From: Poronia punctata
Lineage: Eukaryota; Ascomycota; Sordariomycetes; Xylariales; Xylariaceae
Assembly (NCBI GenBank): GCA_022579005.1
Contig: MU401913.1
Span: 1-16,192, forward strand
Length of the DNA stretch: 16,192 bases
Direction of reading: 5' to 3'
Shown here: in pieces, positions 1-9,019 of the stretch
How the letters are laid out: every line of letters starts with the position of its first letter
How positions within the stretch are numbered: position 1 is the stretch's first letter
Made by a program: the position numbers and the translations under genes
Notes under the pieces: model-generated
Told to the model about the DNA's origin: nothing
Databases searched by the model: none
Seen by the model: the letters and a program-made list of their open reading frames with translations, nothing else

Positions 1-5
1 ATTAA

Positions 6-20
6 CGACCTAGCAGGTCG
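6..20. repeat. Small perfect hairpin (6-bp stem, 3-base loop)
   Basis: CGACCT at 6-11 pairs exactly with AGGTCG at 15-20 around the loop AGC. It lies just before the larger dyad at 32-66. No function is implied by the sequence alone. Confidence 0.6.
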
Positions 21-31
21 GATCCATCCCA

Positions 32-66
32 ATTATCGTCAGGTCAAAAGTGAAGCTGACGATAAT
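32..66. repeat. Perfect 11-bp inverted repeat, 13-bp spacer
   Basis: ATTATCGTCAG at 32-42 is the exact reverse complement of CTGACGATAAT at 56-66, with a 13-base spacer. The match does not extend outward or inward. It could be the end of an old inverted-repeat element, a binding site or chance. No duplicated target site is visible. Confidence 0.6.
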
Positions 67-1142
67 ACCCAATAGGGTAGGTAGTGGGCCCTTTTTAAGA
101 AGTGAAAAATAAAAAGGAAGGAAGGATGGTTGACCATACTAGGTAGTACCTACTGTGCTAACTAGGACGGAATTAAGGGGTGAAAAACATGAAAATCTAC
201 TGTGTACCTATCTAGGTCGAATACCCAAGGTGACCTACAAGTAGGTATGTAACACGTAGATTACTAGGCACGAGTATTGGAATTCAAGAATGCCATATGT
301 GTCCAGTGTTAACAAAGTACCGAGGTGGAGGGTACACAGCGGGATCTAGGTATCTCTTCGTTGCCAGGCGATAGCCGGCTGCAACCAGGTGGAGAGGTGC
401 CCCTGATTGTCATATTTGTAGATGGGTACCCTGTTAAGGACTCTCTTTTTTGTTCAAGTTGTACTTTATCAAATGATTTTGTACTACACCCATGTACGAA
501 GCTGGTTTTTTTATTTTGTTTTGCTTCCTTTCACTTGTTGGTGTCTAGAAGAGGAGAGCTGCAAAGGCGACGACTAATTTTCCCCCAGTCGGATTACAGG
601 GGTAGAAGAACTCTACATTATAAATGAAACAAACCAGTTTTGGAAGAAAGCGGGTTGGAAAATGAAGCCTTGCTATGGAATACCAAGTTTGAAACTTCCC
701 TTGATGGATTATTTACTGCCCGGGCTACTTGGCAGAATTGTTGTAAAGGCATAGTGTAAAAGCAGATTTGGAACAGCTTGGGGAAACTATCTGATAGGTG
801 TACGTACATGTTCTGCCTGCAAGGTTGCATTCTGTGTTGCTATACCTACATTCAGATCTAAACGTGGTTCTCAACACTAGGGCCATGGCCATACCGACGG
901 TATTTCAAGTAGTATTCACTAAGAAGGTTAAATTTCCAACGCTGCACTGGAAGTCTATAGGATGAGAACAACTGATCTATTGTAATTGGGGTTTGTTACA
1001 GTTTATGTGTATCTTCCTTTCGGTTGAGATACTTCCAGAGCTTCATATAGAATACCTCGGCATTAGCATCACGCGGTCACGTCTAAGACTTGTGGTTACG
1101 ATATTTTTAGGGTTATTTTTAGTTATGATTTATCAGTTTGTG

Positions 1143-1257
1143 CTAGACCATCTCTCCATGCCCCCCTTTTTTCTGGGTTTTCCTTATTGCTGTGCGTAGC
1201 TACTAGACCATCTCCCACCCCTTTTTTCTGTATTTTCGTATTGCTTGCTCGTAGCTC
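1143..1257. repeat. Tandem duplication, two units of about 60 bp
   Basis: Two units begin with CTAGACCATCTC, at 1143 and 1203. Each continues through a C-rich then T-rich stretch to a TTATTGC/GTATTGC-like segment and CGTAGCT. A third partial start, CTAGAT, follows at 1258. The copies differ by a few substitutions and small indels, so this is an old local duplication. It sits downstream of the minus-strand gene. Confidence 0.75.
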
Positions 1258-1375
1258 CTAGATAGTACATGTTAGCACATGTCTTGTAGAATTCAATTTA
1301 GTATCAAGACAAGGCATGGCTGAAGCACTTACTCAGCTAGCCTCTTATCCCAGGGCTTTGGGCTTCAGGTGAAGC

Positions 1376-1765
1376 TTAAGACCGAGTAACAGTGATGAAC
1401 TCAGCATCTCGGTATTGATGCTTCTTATTTGCTCCATTATAGAAGTAAATGCCCCCCTTGCGCTCGACGAAGAAGCCATCGCGGGGCTTGAGGAACATGG
1501 GCTCGGTAGTGGCGAGGTAGTCGGTGTAGTAGTCCTTAGTGATCTGCTCACTCATGAACCAGTCTGGGTTTCCGGCCCAATCTTCGACCCAGGTGATGTT
1601 GCCAGGGTTAACAGGGTCTTGGTAGAGCTCAAAGAAGAGACATTTGGGCTCGGCGATGACCTTTTTGTACACCGGGGTGAAGGCGTTGAAAAACGTGGGA
1701 AGGTCGGTGGCGTTGATAGACACCGAGACGTGCAGGCTAAGGCCGTGGGCAAATGTTCCAGACAT
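1376..1765 (-). CDS. ABM (antibiotic biosynthesis monooxygenase) domain protein
   Basis: Predicted 129-residue soluble protein without an intron. The whole length fits one ABM-type dimeric alpha/beta-barrel domain: an N-terminal beta strand (about residues 8-18, LSLHVSVSI), a helix over about 21-38 (LPTFFNAFTPVYKKVI), the family-like strand FFELYQDPVNPGNITWVEDW at about 44-63, a helix carrying YYTDYLATTEP (about 79-89), then the last strands (GFFVERKGGIYFY). No signal peptide or membrane segment is visible. Family members include heme-free oxygenases of polyketide quinones and many uncharacterised small proteins; substrate and even catalysis are unproven here. I chose the Met at 1765 over the in-frame Met at 2023: the intervening 86 residues are low-complexity, lie across a TATA box and pyrimidine tract, and CAAAC precedes the chosen ATG as in fungal start sites. 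No biosynthetic neighbour is visible in the window. Confidence 0.8.
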   Translation of the reverse strand: MSGTFAHGLSLHVSVSINATDLPTFFNAFTPVYKKVIAEPKCLFFELYQDPVNPGNITWVEDWAGNPDWFMSEQITKDYYTDYLATTEPMFLKPRDGFFVERKGGIYFYNGANKKHQYRDAEFITVTRS

Positions 1766-1872
1766 GTTTGCTTTGGTTTGGTTGTTTTTTGTGATAAAGT
1801 TGGCTTGGTATCGTAGTTGAGGGTTGATGTTGTTGTTTGTTGATGAGTGGTTTGGGTTGTTGTTGAGTTTGT
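1766..1872 (-). other. Predicted 5' leader of the ABM gene
   Basis: On the minus strand this stretch is rich in CAA and AAC words and poor in G, typical of unstructured 5' leaders of well-expressed fungal genes. It ends in AAAGCAAAC directly before the ATG. The transcription start is inferred, not seen. Confidence 0.55.
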
Positions 1873-1959
1873 GGAGGAGAAGAAGAAGAGAGAAATGTCC
1901 GACCTCGACCAGAGATTTATACTCGTGAGAGGCCCTAACAGCTCCATTGTTGTTATTGG
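1873..1959 (-). promoter_or_regulatory. Core promoter of the ABM gene: CCAAT, TATA, CT tract
   Basis: On the minus strand, CCAAT (plus 1955-1959) is followed about 34 bases later by TATAAAT (plus 1915-1921) and then by an uninterrupted 23-base pyrimidine tract (plus 1873-1895). A CT-rich block just downstream of a TATA box and just before the transcription start is a common arrangement in filamentous fungi. Spacing from TATA to the end of the tract (about 20-45 bases) suggests transcription starts near 1870-1885. A transcript from here would exclude the upstream Met at 2023. Confidence 0.6.
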
Positions 1960-1984
1960 ACTCGAGGCCCAACAGGGTGATCAA

Positions 1985-2280
1985 TCTCTTTTTTTCATCG
2001 GAGCTTCTGGTTAATGGAAACACCTCAATGGTTAAGATGAACTAGCCGAGTGAATGTTGGTCGTTTCCTGGCAGATACTGGGTGTGGTGTATGTGAACGT
2101 CATTTTTGATTGTAGTTATTCATTGTCCTTCAGGCAGAACACCGTGATTAATGTCTTTTTCCATTAAAGATTTTTGGTTACTGTAAATATGTCAATGGTT
2201 CAGGTGAACTGGCCGAGGCAACGCTTGTTGTTTCCTCACAGATGCTGGGTGTAGTGTAGGTATGTGAACATCACCTTTGT
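1985..2280. repeat. Diverged direct duplication upstream of the ABM gene
   Basis: Unit 1 (core 2026-2107) and unit 2 (core 2193-2278) align over about 82 bases with, by hand count, 16 mismatches and one 4-base gap; 11 of the 16 are transitions. Shared landmarks are CAATGGTT, GAACT-GCCGAG, GTTTCCT, CAGAT-CTGGGTGT and TGTGAAC. Looser similarity continues upstream of each core, into a T-run at 1987 and 2155. Offset is about 167-171 bp. The units lie in the gene's distal 5' region and could be duplicated regulatory DNA or a fragment of an old element. Confidence 0.75.
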
Positions 2281-3060
2281 TATGCCTTGCATACCCAACG
2301 CACCATGCCGAAGCTCAGACGAACAATCACTTCTTTGTGTTGGTTGAACTAAAGAAATTGTTTGATCGCTGTGAATAGGAGCACAATCACATCTCTTCTA
2401 TTGTGATAGGAAATACAACAATAGTTCGAGTTGGTCAACGTTCCTGTTGAACCTTTACATTGTCATGGGATCAAGAGGGATGACTATTGCAGAGACTGAT
2501 GTACACCCTATATCGACAATAGAATCTAAAGGTGAAGAGCTAGAAACTAAGATACAGCGTGCAGTGTTGTTTACACTCATGTATACCTCCTTCATTCTGG
2601 ATCTCTACTAGAGCCCTTGCCCAAAGCTTAATCATGGCCATTACCAAGTGGTACGCTTCATATGATGAGATGAGATTGAATTGATTAACTAGAGAGGAGA
2701 GTTGATCTAATGTACAGTACTAGCTATTATATAGCTAATTGGCTCTCATGGCTCATTCCTATGTAAGGAATGATGTAATACAATGGTGGAGGTATAGGAT
2801 CATGTCATGCGAATGGGATGTGGTATCCCAATACCCCCTCCCCCTCTGAATGAGATGAAAACGTCCTCGTTTTCCTCCTCCTCGGTCGGCTCAGTTGAAG
2901 TATTCGGGTGATCCGTGGTATGGGGATGAAGTATCAGGGAAGGTACCTTGGGCTGTGCTAGATCTGCTGTCGGGTCTATACTGCATCTGCTGTTGTGCAG
3001 TGGCAGGCGGCGGCATGCACTTGCAATACGGTCCGACCGGTAAAACTCCCGGACCCCCAA
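2281..3060. other. Intergenic region, nothing supportable as a gene
   Basis: Composition is still ordinary. The frames at 2800-3060 (minus) and 2895-3086 (plus) overlap each other antisense and match nothing I recognise. A small dyad, AGCTAT at 2722-2727 with ATAGCT at 2731-2736, is the only structure I see. No tRNA-like fold or splice-joined gene was recognised. Confidence 0.5.
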
Positions 3061-3093
3061 GTACCTTAGGTACCTTTAACCTTTAACCTTTAA
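3061..3093. repeat. Palindrome plus CCTTTAA heptamer x3 at the composition border
   Basis: GTACCT-T-AGGTAC (3061-3073) is a perfect dyad around one central base. It runs into three exact tandem copies of CCTTTAA (3073-3093). Directly after this, G+C collapses. The heptamer is not the usual fungal telomere unit (TTAGGG). Confidence 0.8.
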
Positions 3094-3196
3094 TCGTTAC
3101 CTGTTGCTCTTTGCCTTTTTAAATAACATAAGGTTAATTTGCAATATGCGCATCTTTGCATTAGCACTGCAATCTTATTATAAGTAATAGGGACAG

Positions 3197-3301
3197 GTAA
3201 TAAGTACATAGATAATAAGTATATAAGTAATAGATATATAGGTAATAAGTATATATATAATAAGTATATAAGTAATAAATATATAAGTAATAAATATATT
3301 A
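3197..3301. repeat. Minisatellite, 15-bp unit x7
   Basis: Seven consecutive 15-mers of the form GTAATAAGTATATAA, starting at 3197, 3212, 3227, 3242, 3257, 3272 and 3287, with no indels between them. Variation is mostly G/A and T/C. A degenerate partial copy precedes 3197. Confidence 0.85.
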
Positions 3302-3501
3302 CTATGTAGTGCCTTTAATTAAAAACAATTACTATAATAATTTAAGCTTTTAGCACTGTTTTAAAAAATTTGTAATTGTTTTTATAATTTAAAATAATTA
3401 TAATAATGTTTTTTTATAATATACTGTTTTTTTTAATTAAATAGTTTTTTAATAAATATAATTATTAAAAATAAAAACGATTTTAAGCTAAATAAAACAG
3501 T

Positions 3502-3616
3502 TTTAGCTAGCTAAAAATAGTCTTTGCAGCTAAAGTAGTCTTTGCTAGCTAAAGTAGTCTTTGCTAGCTAAAGTAGTTTTTACTAGCTAAAATAGTCTTT
3601 GCTAGCTAAAATAGTA
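3502..3616. repeat. Minisatellite, 19-bp unit x6
   Basis: Six copies of TTTGCTAGCTAAAGTAGTC-like units start at 3502, 3523, 3541, 3560, 3579 and 3598. The first two are 21 and 18 bp and the last four exactly 19 bp. The GCTAGC core is itself a palindrome. Confidence 0.85.
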
Positions 3617-3660
3617 TTTATAAACCTATTTACTTACTTACTTATATTTTATACTTAGTT

Positions 3661-3990
3661 AGCATAGCTATTTTAACACCTTTGTAGCTATTTTAACACT
3701 TTTGCAGCTATTCTAACACTTTTGCAGCTATTTTAATACCTTTGCAGCTATTTTAACACCTTTATAGCTATACCTATACCTTTACAGCTATTTTAATACC
3801 TTTGCAGCTATACTTACACCTTTACAGCTATTTTAATACCTTTGCAGCTATACTTATACCTTTGTAGCTATTCTAACACCTTTGCAGCTATTTTAACACC
3901 TTTGCAGCTATTTTAACACCTTTGCAGCTGATCTAGCTAAACCTATACCTACGCAGCTATACTAACACCTTTGCAGCTATCCCTACAGCT
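3661..3990. repeat. Minisatellite, 20-bp unit, about 15 copies
   Basis: The consensus CACCTTTGCAGCTATTTTAA repeats in exact 20-bp register from 3661 to 3920 (13 copies). An interruption near 3930-3950 (containing GATCTAGCTAAACC) follows, then about two more copies to 3990. The internal TGCA varies among copies as TGCA, TACA, TGTA and TATA, and the AACACC step varies with AATACC. There are no unique spacers, so this is not a CRISPR array. Confidence 0.9.
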
Positions 3991-4014
3991 AACCCTAGCT
4001 AAAAAAAATCCCTG

Positions 4015-4083
4015 CCTGCGCAGCCAAATTAAGCTATATATACTAAAAGCTAGCCCGCGCAACTAAATCAAGCTATACCTACA
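4015..4083. repeat. Imperfect 29-bp direct duplication, period 39
   Basis: The segments starting at 4015 and 4054 share CC-GCGCA, a CTAAAT-like middle and AAGCTATA. Most of the differences are C/T or G/A. This is one of the few relatively GC-rich patches after 3110. Confidence 0.6.
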
Positions 4084-4100
4084 CCTACACCTACACCTAC
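4077..4100. repeat. Hexamer ACCTAC x4
   Basis: Four exact tandem copies of ACCTAC, followed by a CAATTA/CAATTG-rich stretch to about 4130. It is a simple repeat with no further interpretation. Confidence 0.85.
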
Positions 4101-4296
4101 AATTGCAATTACAATTATAATTACAATTGCATTTACTCTTTAAAACATATAAGGTAATAAAGTACCTATAATGTCACTTAACCCTTTGTGCGTATATATA
4201 ATTAAATCCTACGTAGTATAGTAGTTAAGTACCTAGTATATAATATAGTGTAATATGTGTAGACCGTAAACCTGCAGTTTAAACCTTAACCCTTGC

Positions 4297-4324
4297 AAAA
4301 AAAAAAAAAAAAAAAAAAAAAAAA
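4297..4324. repeat. Run of 28 A
   Basis: An uninterrupted A28 preceded by TTAACCCTTGC and followed by CCCC. It could be the poly(A) tail of a retroposed copy inserted on the plus strand, or simple slippage. No flanking target duplication was found by eye. Confidence 0.8.
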
Positions 4325-4390
4325 CCCCTATTAAAAATAAAATACAGTATAAATAGTAGCAATAAGTTATGTATACTGTATACATTGCGA

Positions 4391-4416
4391 CATAATTAGC
4401 ATGCATGCTAGTTATG
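4391..4416. repeat. 26-bp near-perfect palindrome
   Basis: The two halves CATAATTAGCATG and CATGCTAGTTATG are reverse complements except for one T/G pair. The centre is GCATGC. It lies at the start of the most AT-rich block, where such GC-containing symmetry is unusual. Confidence 0.65.
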
Positions 4417-5098
4417 CTTTACGTTATAAGGTAGCTATAAAACTAAAAGAAAATAGCTTGATTTTTGTTTTTATATATATAGCCTTTATTTTTGCGTTGC
4501 TTTTTAAACCTAGATATTTAGCTATTTATTATATATTTAATATATTAAGTTATGCTTTTTAAAATACTTTTATAAAGTTGTAATTAATGCAAAGCTTTTA
4601 AAACCTAGTTAATGCGTTTATTTTAGCTAAACTTTTTTTAGTATAAAGTTAAAGTAATTTTTAAAAATCTTTAATTTTATTATAATAGTGATTTTGCTTA
4701 GATATAAAACTTATAAAAGCTTTTTTTTATAAAGTAAACTATATATAAAAAGTAAAAAGCTAAAAATTAATAATATGCTTATATATATAAACGTGTTTAA
4801 GCTAAAAATATAGTAAGTTTTTATAACTACTAATAATTTAACTAAAAAAATAAAAACAAAATACTAGCTTATTTTAAACTTTAAAAATTATAAAAATTAG
4901 CTAAAAGCTTAGTATAAAAATAACGTATTATAAAAAGGCTTTAAAAACAGCTAAGTTATTATAGTTTAAAACTAAGCAGTAAAAGCTATATAAATTAAGT
5001 TGCAAAGCTAAAACTATAAAATATAACTTAGCTAGCTTACTACTTTTAGTTTAATAAAGCTATAAAATTATAACTTAAAAAATATTTTTAATAGCAAT

Positions 5099-5217
5099 TT
5101 AAAAAAACTAAAAATATAAAAAAACTAAAAAAAAAACTAGAAAATAAATAGCTAAAAACTAGAAAAACTAAAAAACAAGCAGCTAAAAAACTAAAAAAAC
5201 TAAAAAACTAAAAAAAT
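5099..5217. repeat. A-rich CTAAAAA-type degenerate repeat
   Basis: The plus strand is almost only A with CTA steps every 8-12 bases; CTAAAAAA-like units recur at least four times at 5183-5216. It could be a decayed lysine-rich coding stretch or simple-sequence expansion. Confidence 0.65.
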
Positions 5218-8200
5218 TTAAATATTATAATAAATAAAAAAAGGTAGTATATTTTATAAAGTATAAAAAAAGTTTGCTATACTTAAAGCTATATATATGC
5301 AAGCTAGCAGTTAAAAACTAAAATAACTTAAAAATTAAACTTTTAATAAAAACTTTAAAAATTAACAGCTTGCTTAAGCAAAAACTTTTAAAATTTTAAC
5401 TAAATATAAATACTAGCTAATACTTTTTTATTATATTTTTTTCCTTTTTTAGTTAATATTAGCTTTTTAATATATTTATACTTTATTATTTTAGCTTACG
5501 TTATTTTATATAGTTTTTTTATTTAATATGTTACTTTTTATAAAACTTTATAGTTTTATAAATAAAAACTATAATTTAAGCTATTACTTTATACTACTTA
5601 AACCTTTTGCTTTAAAATAATATTAAAGTAGTTTACTAAATTTTGCTTTTATTTAAAAAGTAATATTTTTAATTGTTTACTTATACTTAGCTAGCTTTGC
5701 TTTATTTTTTATTATTAACTTAAAGCTTAAAGCTTTTAAGTTAGCTAAAACTTTTACTTTATTATTACTTTTTAGCTAAAAACTTATTTTAACTTTTGCT
5801 TTTAATATTTTAACTATAAGCTATAAAAACTTAATTTTAGTTTTTATTAACTATTTTGCTACTTTTTTATATAACTTTTATATTTTTTAGCAATATATAA
5901 CTTATTTTAACTTTTTAAAGCATTTTAACCTTTTTTTTAATAGTACTAAAGCAATAAACTAGCTTAAAAAAGTTTTTTACTATTTTAATAATTATTATAT
6001 AACTTTAAAAGCTTATATTTAATTATTGCTTTAATACGCTTTAACTTATAAAGTTTATAAGTAATTAATTTTTTTTTTAAAAAATTATATAAACTAAAAT
6101 ATTGCTTATAGCGCTATTAAGCATTATTTTTATTTAAATAATTTTAAATAAAAATCCTTTACTATTACTATACTTTATAACTATAAAAAAATATTTTAGT
6201 TAAATAATATTAAAAGCTTATATAAATATTTTTAATAATATTATTTTTTTATTAAAATATTAAAGCTTATAATAAGCTATATTTTAATAACGCTATAGTT
6301 TAAAGCTTTTTATAAAAAATATTTAACTTTATAATTTAAGCTATTTTTTTTTTATTAACTAAAATTTAGTAATTTTAAATAACTTACTTATAAAAACTTT
6401 TATAATAAATTTAACTTTTAAGCAATAAACAAATTTTACTTTTAAAAATATTAAAAGCAAAATAAAAAATTTTTTAGCTTATTAAAAAAAAAGTTTAAGC
6501 TTTTTAAAAAACTTAATAAGCTTTTTTATTTATATTTTATTAAAGCTATTATAATTTAGCTTAAAAATTAATAAAATGCTTAATAAGTAAAAAGTATAGC
6601 TATAATTAATAGCTAGCTAGTAATTATTATAAAATAAAAGCTTATTACTATTATAAACAACTTTACTTTATATTTTTAAAAAATTAAAATTATAATAAAA
6701 TAGCTAAAGATTACTATAAAAAAACAATAAAAAATAATAAATTAACTAGCTTTTTAGCTTTTTATTAATTATAATTAGCAAAGTATATAAGCTATAATAT
6801 ATTTAATAAACTAATAAAGTAGTTATAATAAATAAAAATAAAAAGGTTACTAAAGCTATTTAAATTAAAAAGTATTTAGTTATAAATATTAAGTATATTT
6901 AAAAAACTTTTATTTATAATAAGACTATTTAAAAGTATATAACTTTAATAAAAATAAAATTATATACTTTAATAGTTAATAGTATTTTAAAAAAAAGCGC
7001 TTGCTTAAATATATTTAATATATTGCTTTGCTTAGTAACGTTGTTATATTTAGCTAAAAGTATAAAAGTATTAAAATTAAAGCATTGTGCTATATTTAAA
7101 AAAATAACTTAGCTAATAACTATAACTTTTACTTTTTAGCATACTATAAACTTAAAAAATATAATTTAGTTTTATAAAATATAGCTTTTAAAGCAGCATA
7201 ATAATTATAAACAAAGTATATTTAACTAGTATAAATAGCTAATACTTAAAATTAACAAAATACTTTAGCTATAAAAAACGTTATTAATATTAAACCTTTT
7301 GCTTATATTAATAATATAAGCATAGTTAAAGCTTTATATTAAAATAATAATTTGTTTATATATAAAAGCAAAAGCTATATTTATATAAACTAAACTTAAA
7401 ATTTTATTTATATTATTATTATTAATTTTAATAGTATAAAGGTTATAAAAAAAGTTAAAAAAAGCAATAATAAAATAGCTACTAAAATGTTTGCTATTAA
7501 CTAATATAAACTATTTTTTATATAAGTTTATTTTTATTAAAAGCTTATAAAAGTTTTTACTTAAAAAAATAAAAATATTTTGCTATAATTAAATATTTAA
7601 CTAGTTGCTTTAAAAGTTAAAATATTTAATTTATTTTTTATTACTATAAAAAATATACTTAAAAGTAAAAAAGCTAATATAAAATAAGCGCTTAATATTT
7701 ATATAAAAGCTTAATAGTTATAAAATATTAAAGTTAATAAACTACTTTTAAAAAAGGTTAACATTATGCTTAAAAATATAATTTTTAAAGCACTAAGCTA
7801 TGCTAATATATTAATTTATTAAGTTAGCTATATTATTTAAAACGCTATAATTAAAAGTAAAAAAACTATTTATATAGCGTTTAAAAATATTAAATATTAA
7901 TTTAGCTAAAAAAGCAAAAGTTAAGTTTTAATTAATATTATAAACTTTAGTAAGCTACTTAGTTTATAGCTTAATATAATTATGCTTTTAAAATTAACTA
8001 ATTGCTTTATAGCTTTAGTTTAATAAACTAAATTTTAGCTTATTAAAAATATATTATAATAAGTAACTAATATAAGCAATTATTTTTATATTAATATTAT
8101 AATAATTGCTTTTAATATTTTATAAAATAATATTTAACTAAGTACTTAAAGCTTTAATTTAAAGCTAACTTTATTTTAAATATTTTTTATAACTTTAAAG

Positions 8201-9019
8201 TAGTATATAGTTATTAACTATATTTAAACTTACTTTAAAATTACTATTATTATAAGTATAAAAAAGTAAAGCAAGCTTATTATAAAAGTTATTAATATTA
8301 GTATGCAAGCTAGCTTTATTATTAAAATATATATTTTAAAGCATACTTTGCTAGTTTAGTAAACTAGTTTTATTTAAAAAAGCTATAATAATAATACTAA
8401 TAAAGTTAATTATATTAGTATTATTAAAATTAAAATATAGCTTACTAAATAAAGCATTAATTTTTTATTATATATTATTTTAAAATAATATACTTTATTT
8501 TTTTTATTTTTAAATATAAATTTTATTATTAAAATAAATATATTTTTATATTATTAAAATAACTACTTTATATATAATATATAGTTTAAAAAAATAAAAA
8601 TTATAATTTTAGTAGCATTTATTAAAAACTAGCTTTTATTATAGCTATTTAAAATTATTAATATATTAAAAAACTAGCTATTATTTGCTTATTTTTAAAG
8701 CTAGCAAATAATATAATAAGGCCTTATTAAGCAACTATTAAAAAAGTAGCTAATAGCAATAATAATAATAAGTTTAATTTATTTTATTATAATTAAAATA
8801 TTGCCTTAGTTATAAATTACTATACTGCTTTTTATAGTATACTTTAAAAAAATATTTTTAATATAATGTTTAATATTAAAAAAAGCCTACTTTTAAATAT
8901 TGCTAGCTTTAACTTTACTTATTTTAAAAGCATTATATTATTTAATTATAAGCATAATATTAATTTTAATTTTTTTAATATATTTTTAATTAGTTTAGCT
9001 AATAATAAAATAATATAAG

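Larger units (their letters stand above)
1..1375. other. Intergenic region, ordinary composition
   Basis: No convincing gene is visible. The open frames here (for example 325-627 plus, 618-830 minus, 993-1199 plus) are short, match no family I recognise and lack a promoter or start context like that of the gene at 1376-1765. The stretch carries many TAGGTA/TACCTA-type words, such as a 13-mer near 140-160 that reads TAGGTA-G-TACCTA, which are common in intergenic DNA of Sordariomycete fungi (family knowledge, not a diagnostic test). Structured pieces inside it are listed separately. It also serves as the downstream flank of the minus-strand gene; I saw no clear AATAAA polyadenylation signal there. 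Confidence 0.6.
4325..9019. other. Decayed AT-rich block, probably dead transposon DNA, unassigned
   Basis: Nearly 4.7 kb with no usable open frame: stops are TAA/TAG in all frames. Composition and context bias match the copia remnant further right, so mutated transposon DNA is the likely origin. I read several stretches on both strands (for example 6960-7110 minus, which is free of stops for over 50 codons, and 7055-7900 plus) and found no domain motif I could name. The stretch 5401-6000 has more C than G (55 to 33) and is T-rich, so coding, if any, may have been on the minus strand there. This is inference only. Confidence 0.5.

Noticed and set aside
325..627. 100-residue plus-strand open frame
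   Set aside because: No recognisable domain, composition like random DNA, no promoter or start context.
618..1199. Frames at 618-830 (minus) and 993-1199 (plus)
   Set aside because: Both are about 70 residues, without homology I can recognise, and are expected by chance in DNA of this composition.
1415..1816. 133-residue plus-strand frame antisense to the ABM gene
   Set aside because: It is the codon-bias shadow of the real gene on the other strand and has no domain or promoter of its own.
1766..2023. N-terminal extension of the ABM protein to the upstream Met (215 residues)
   Set aside because: The extra 86 residues are low-complexity Asn/Ser-rich, and their DNA contains the TATA box and CT tract. 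The Met at 1765 has a better start context and gives a full single-domain protein.
2800..3086. Overlapping antisense frames 2800-3060 (minus) and 2895-3086 (plus)
   Set aside because: They exclude each other, carry no family motif and run into the repeat border.
3061..3093. Telomere-like repeat at the composition border
   Set aside because: CCTTTAA is not the fungal CCCTAA telomere unit and only three copies are present.
3661..3990. CRISPR-like array
   Set aside because: The 20-bp units are strictly head to tail without spacers, in a eukaryotic context; this is a minisatellite.
7741..7900. Y-A-N-I-L-I-Y reading as a LINE reverse transcriptase active site
   Set aside because: The spacing is one codon short of the Y-x-D-D motif, the stop density of the frame is near random, and no flanking reverse transcriptase landmarks were found.
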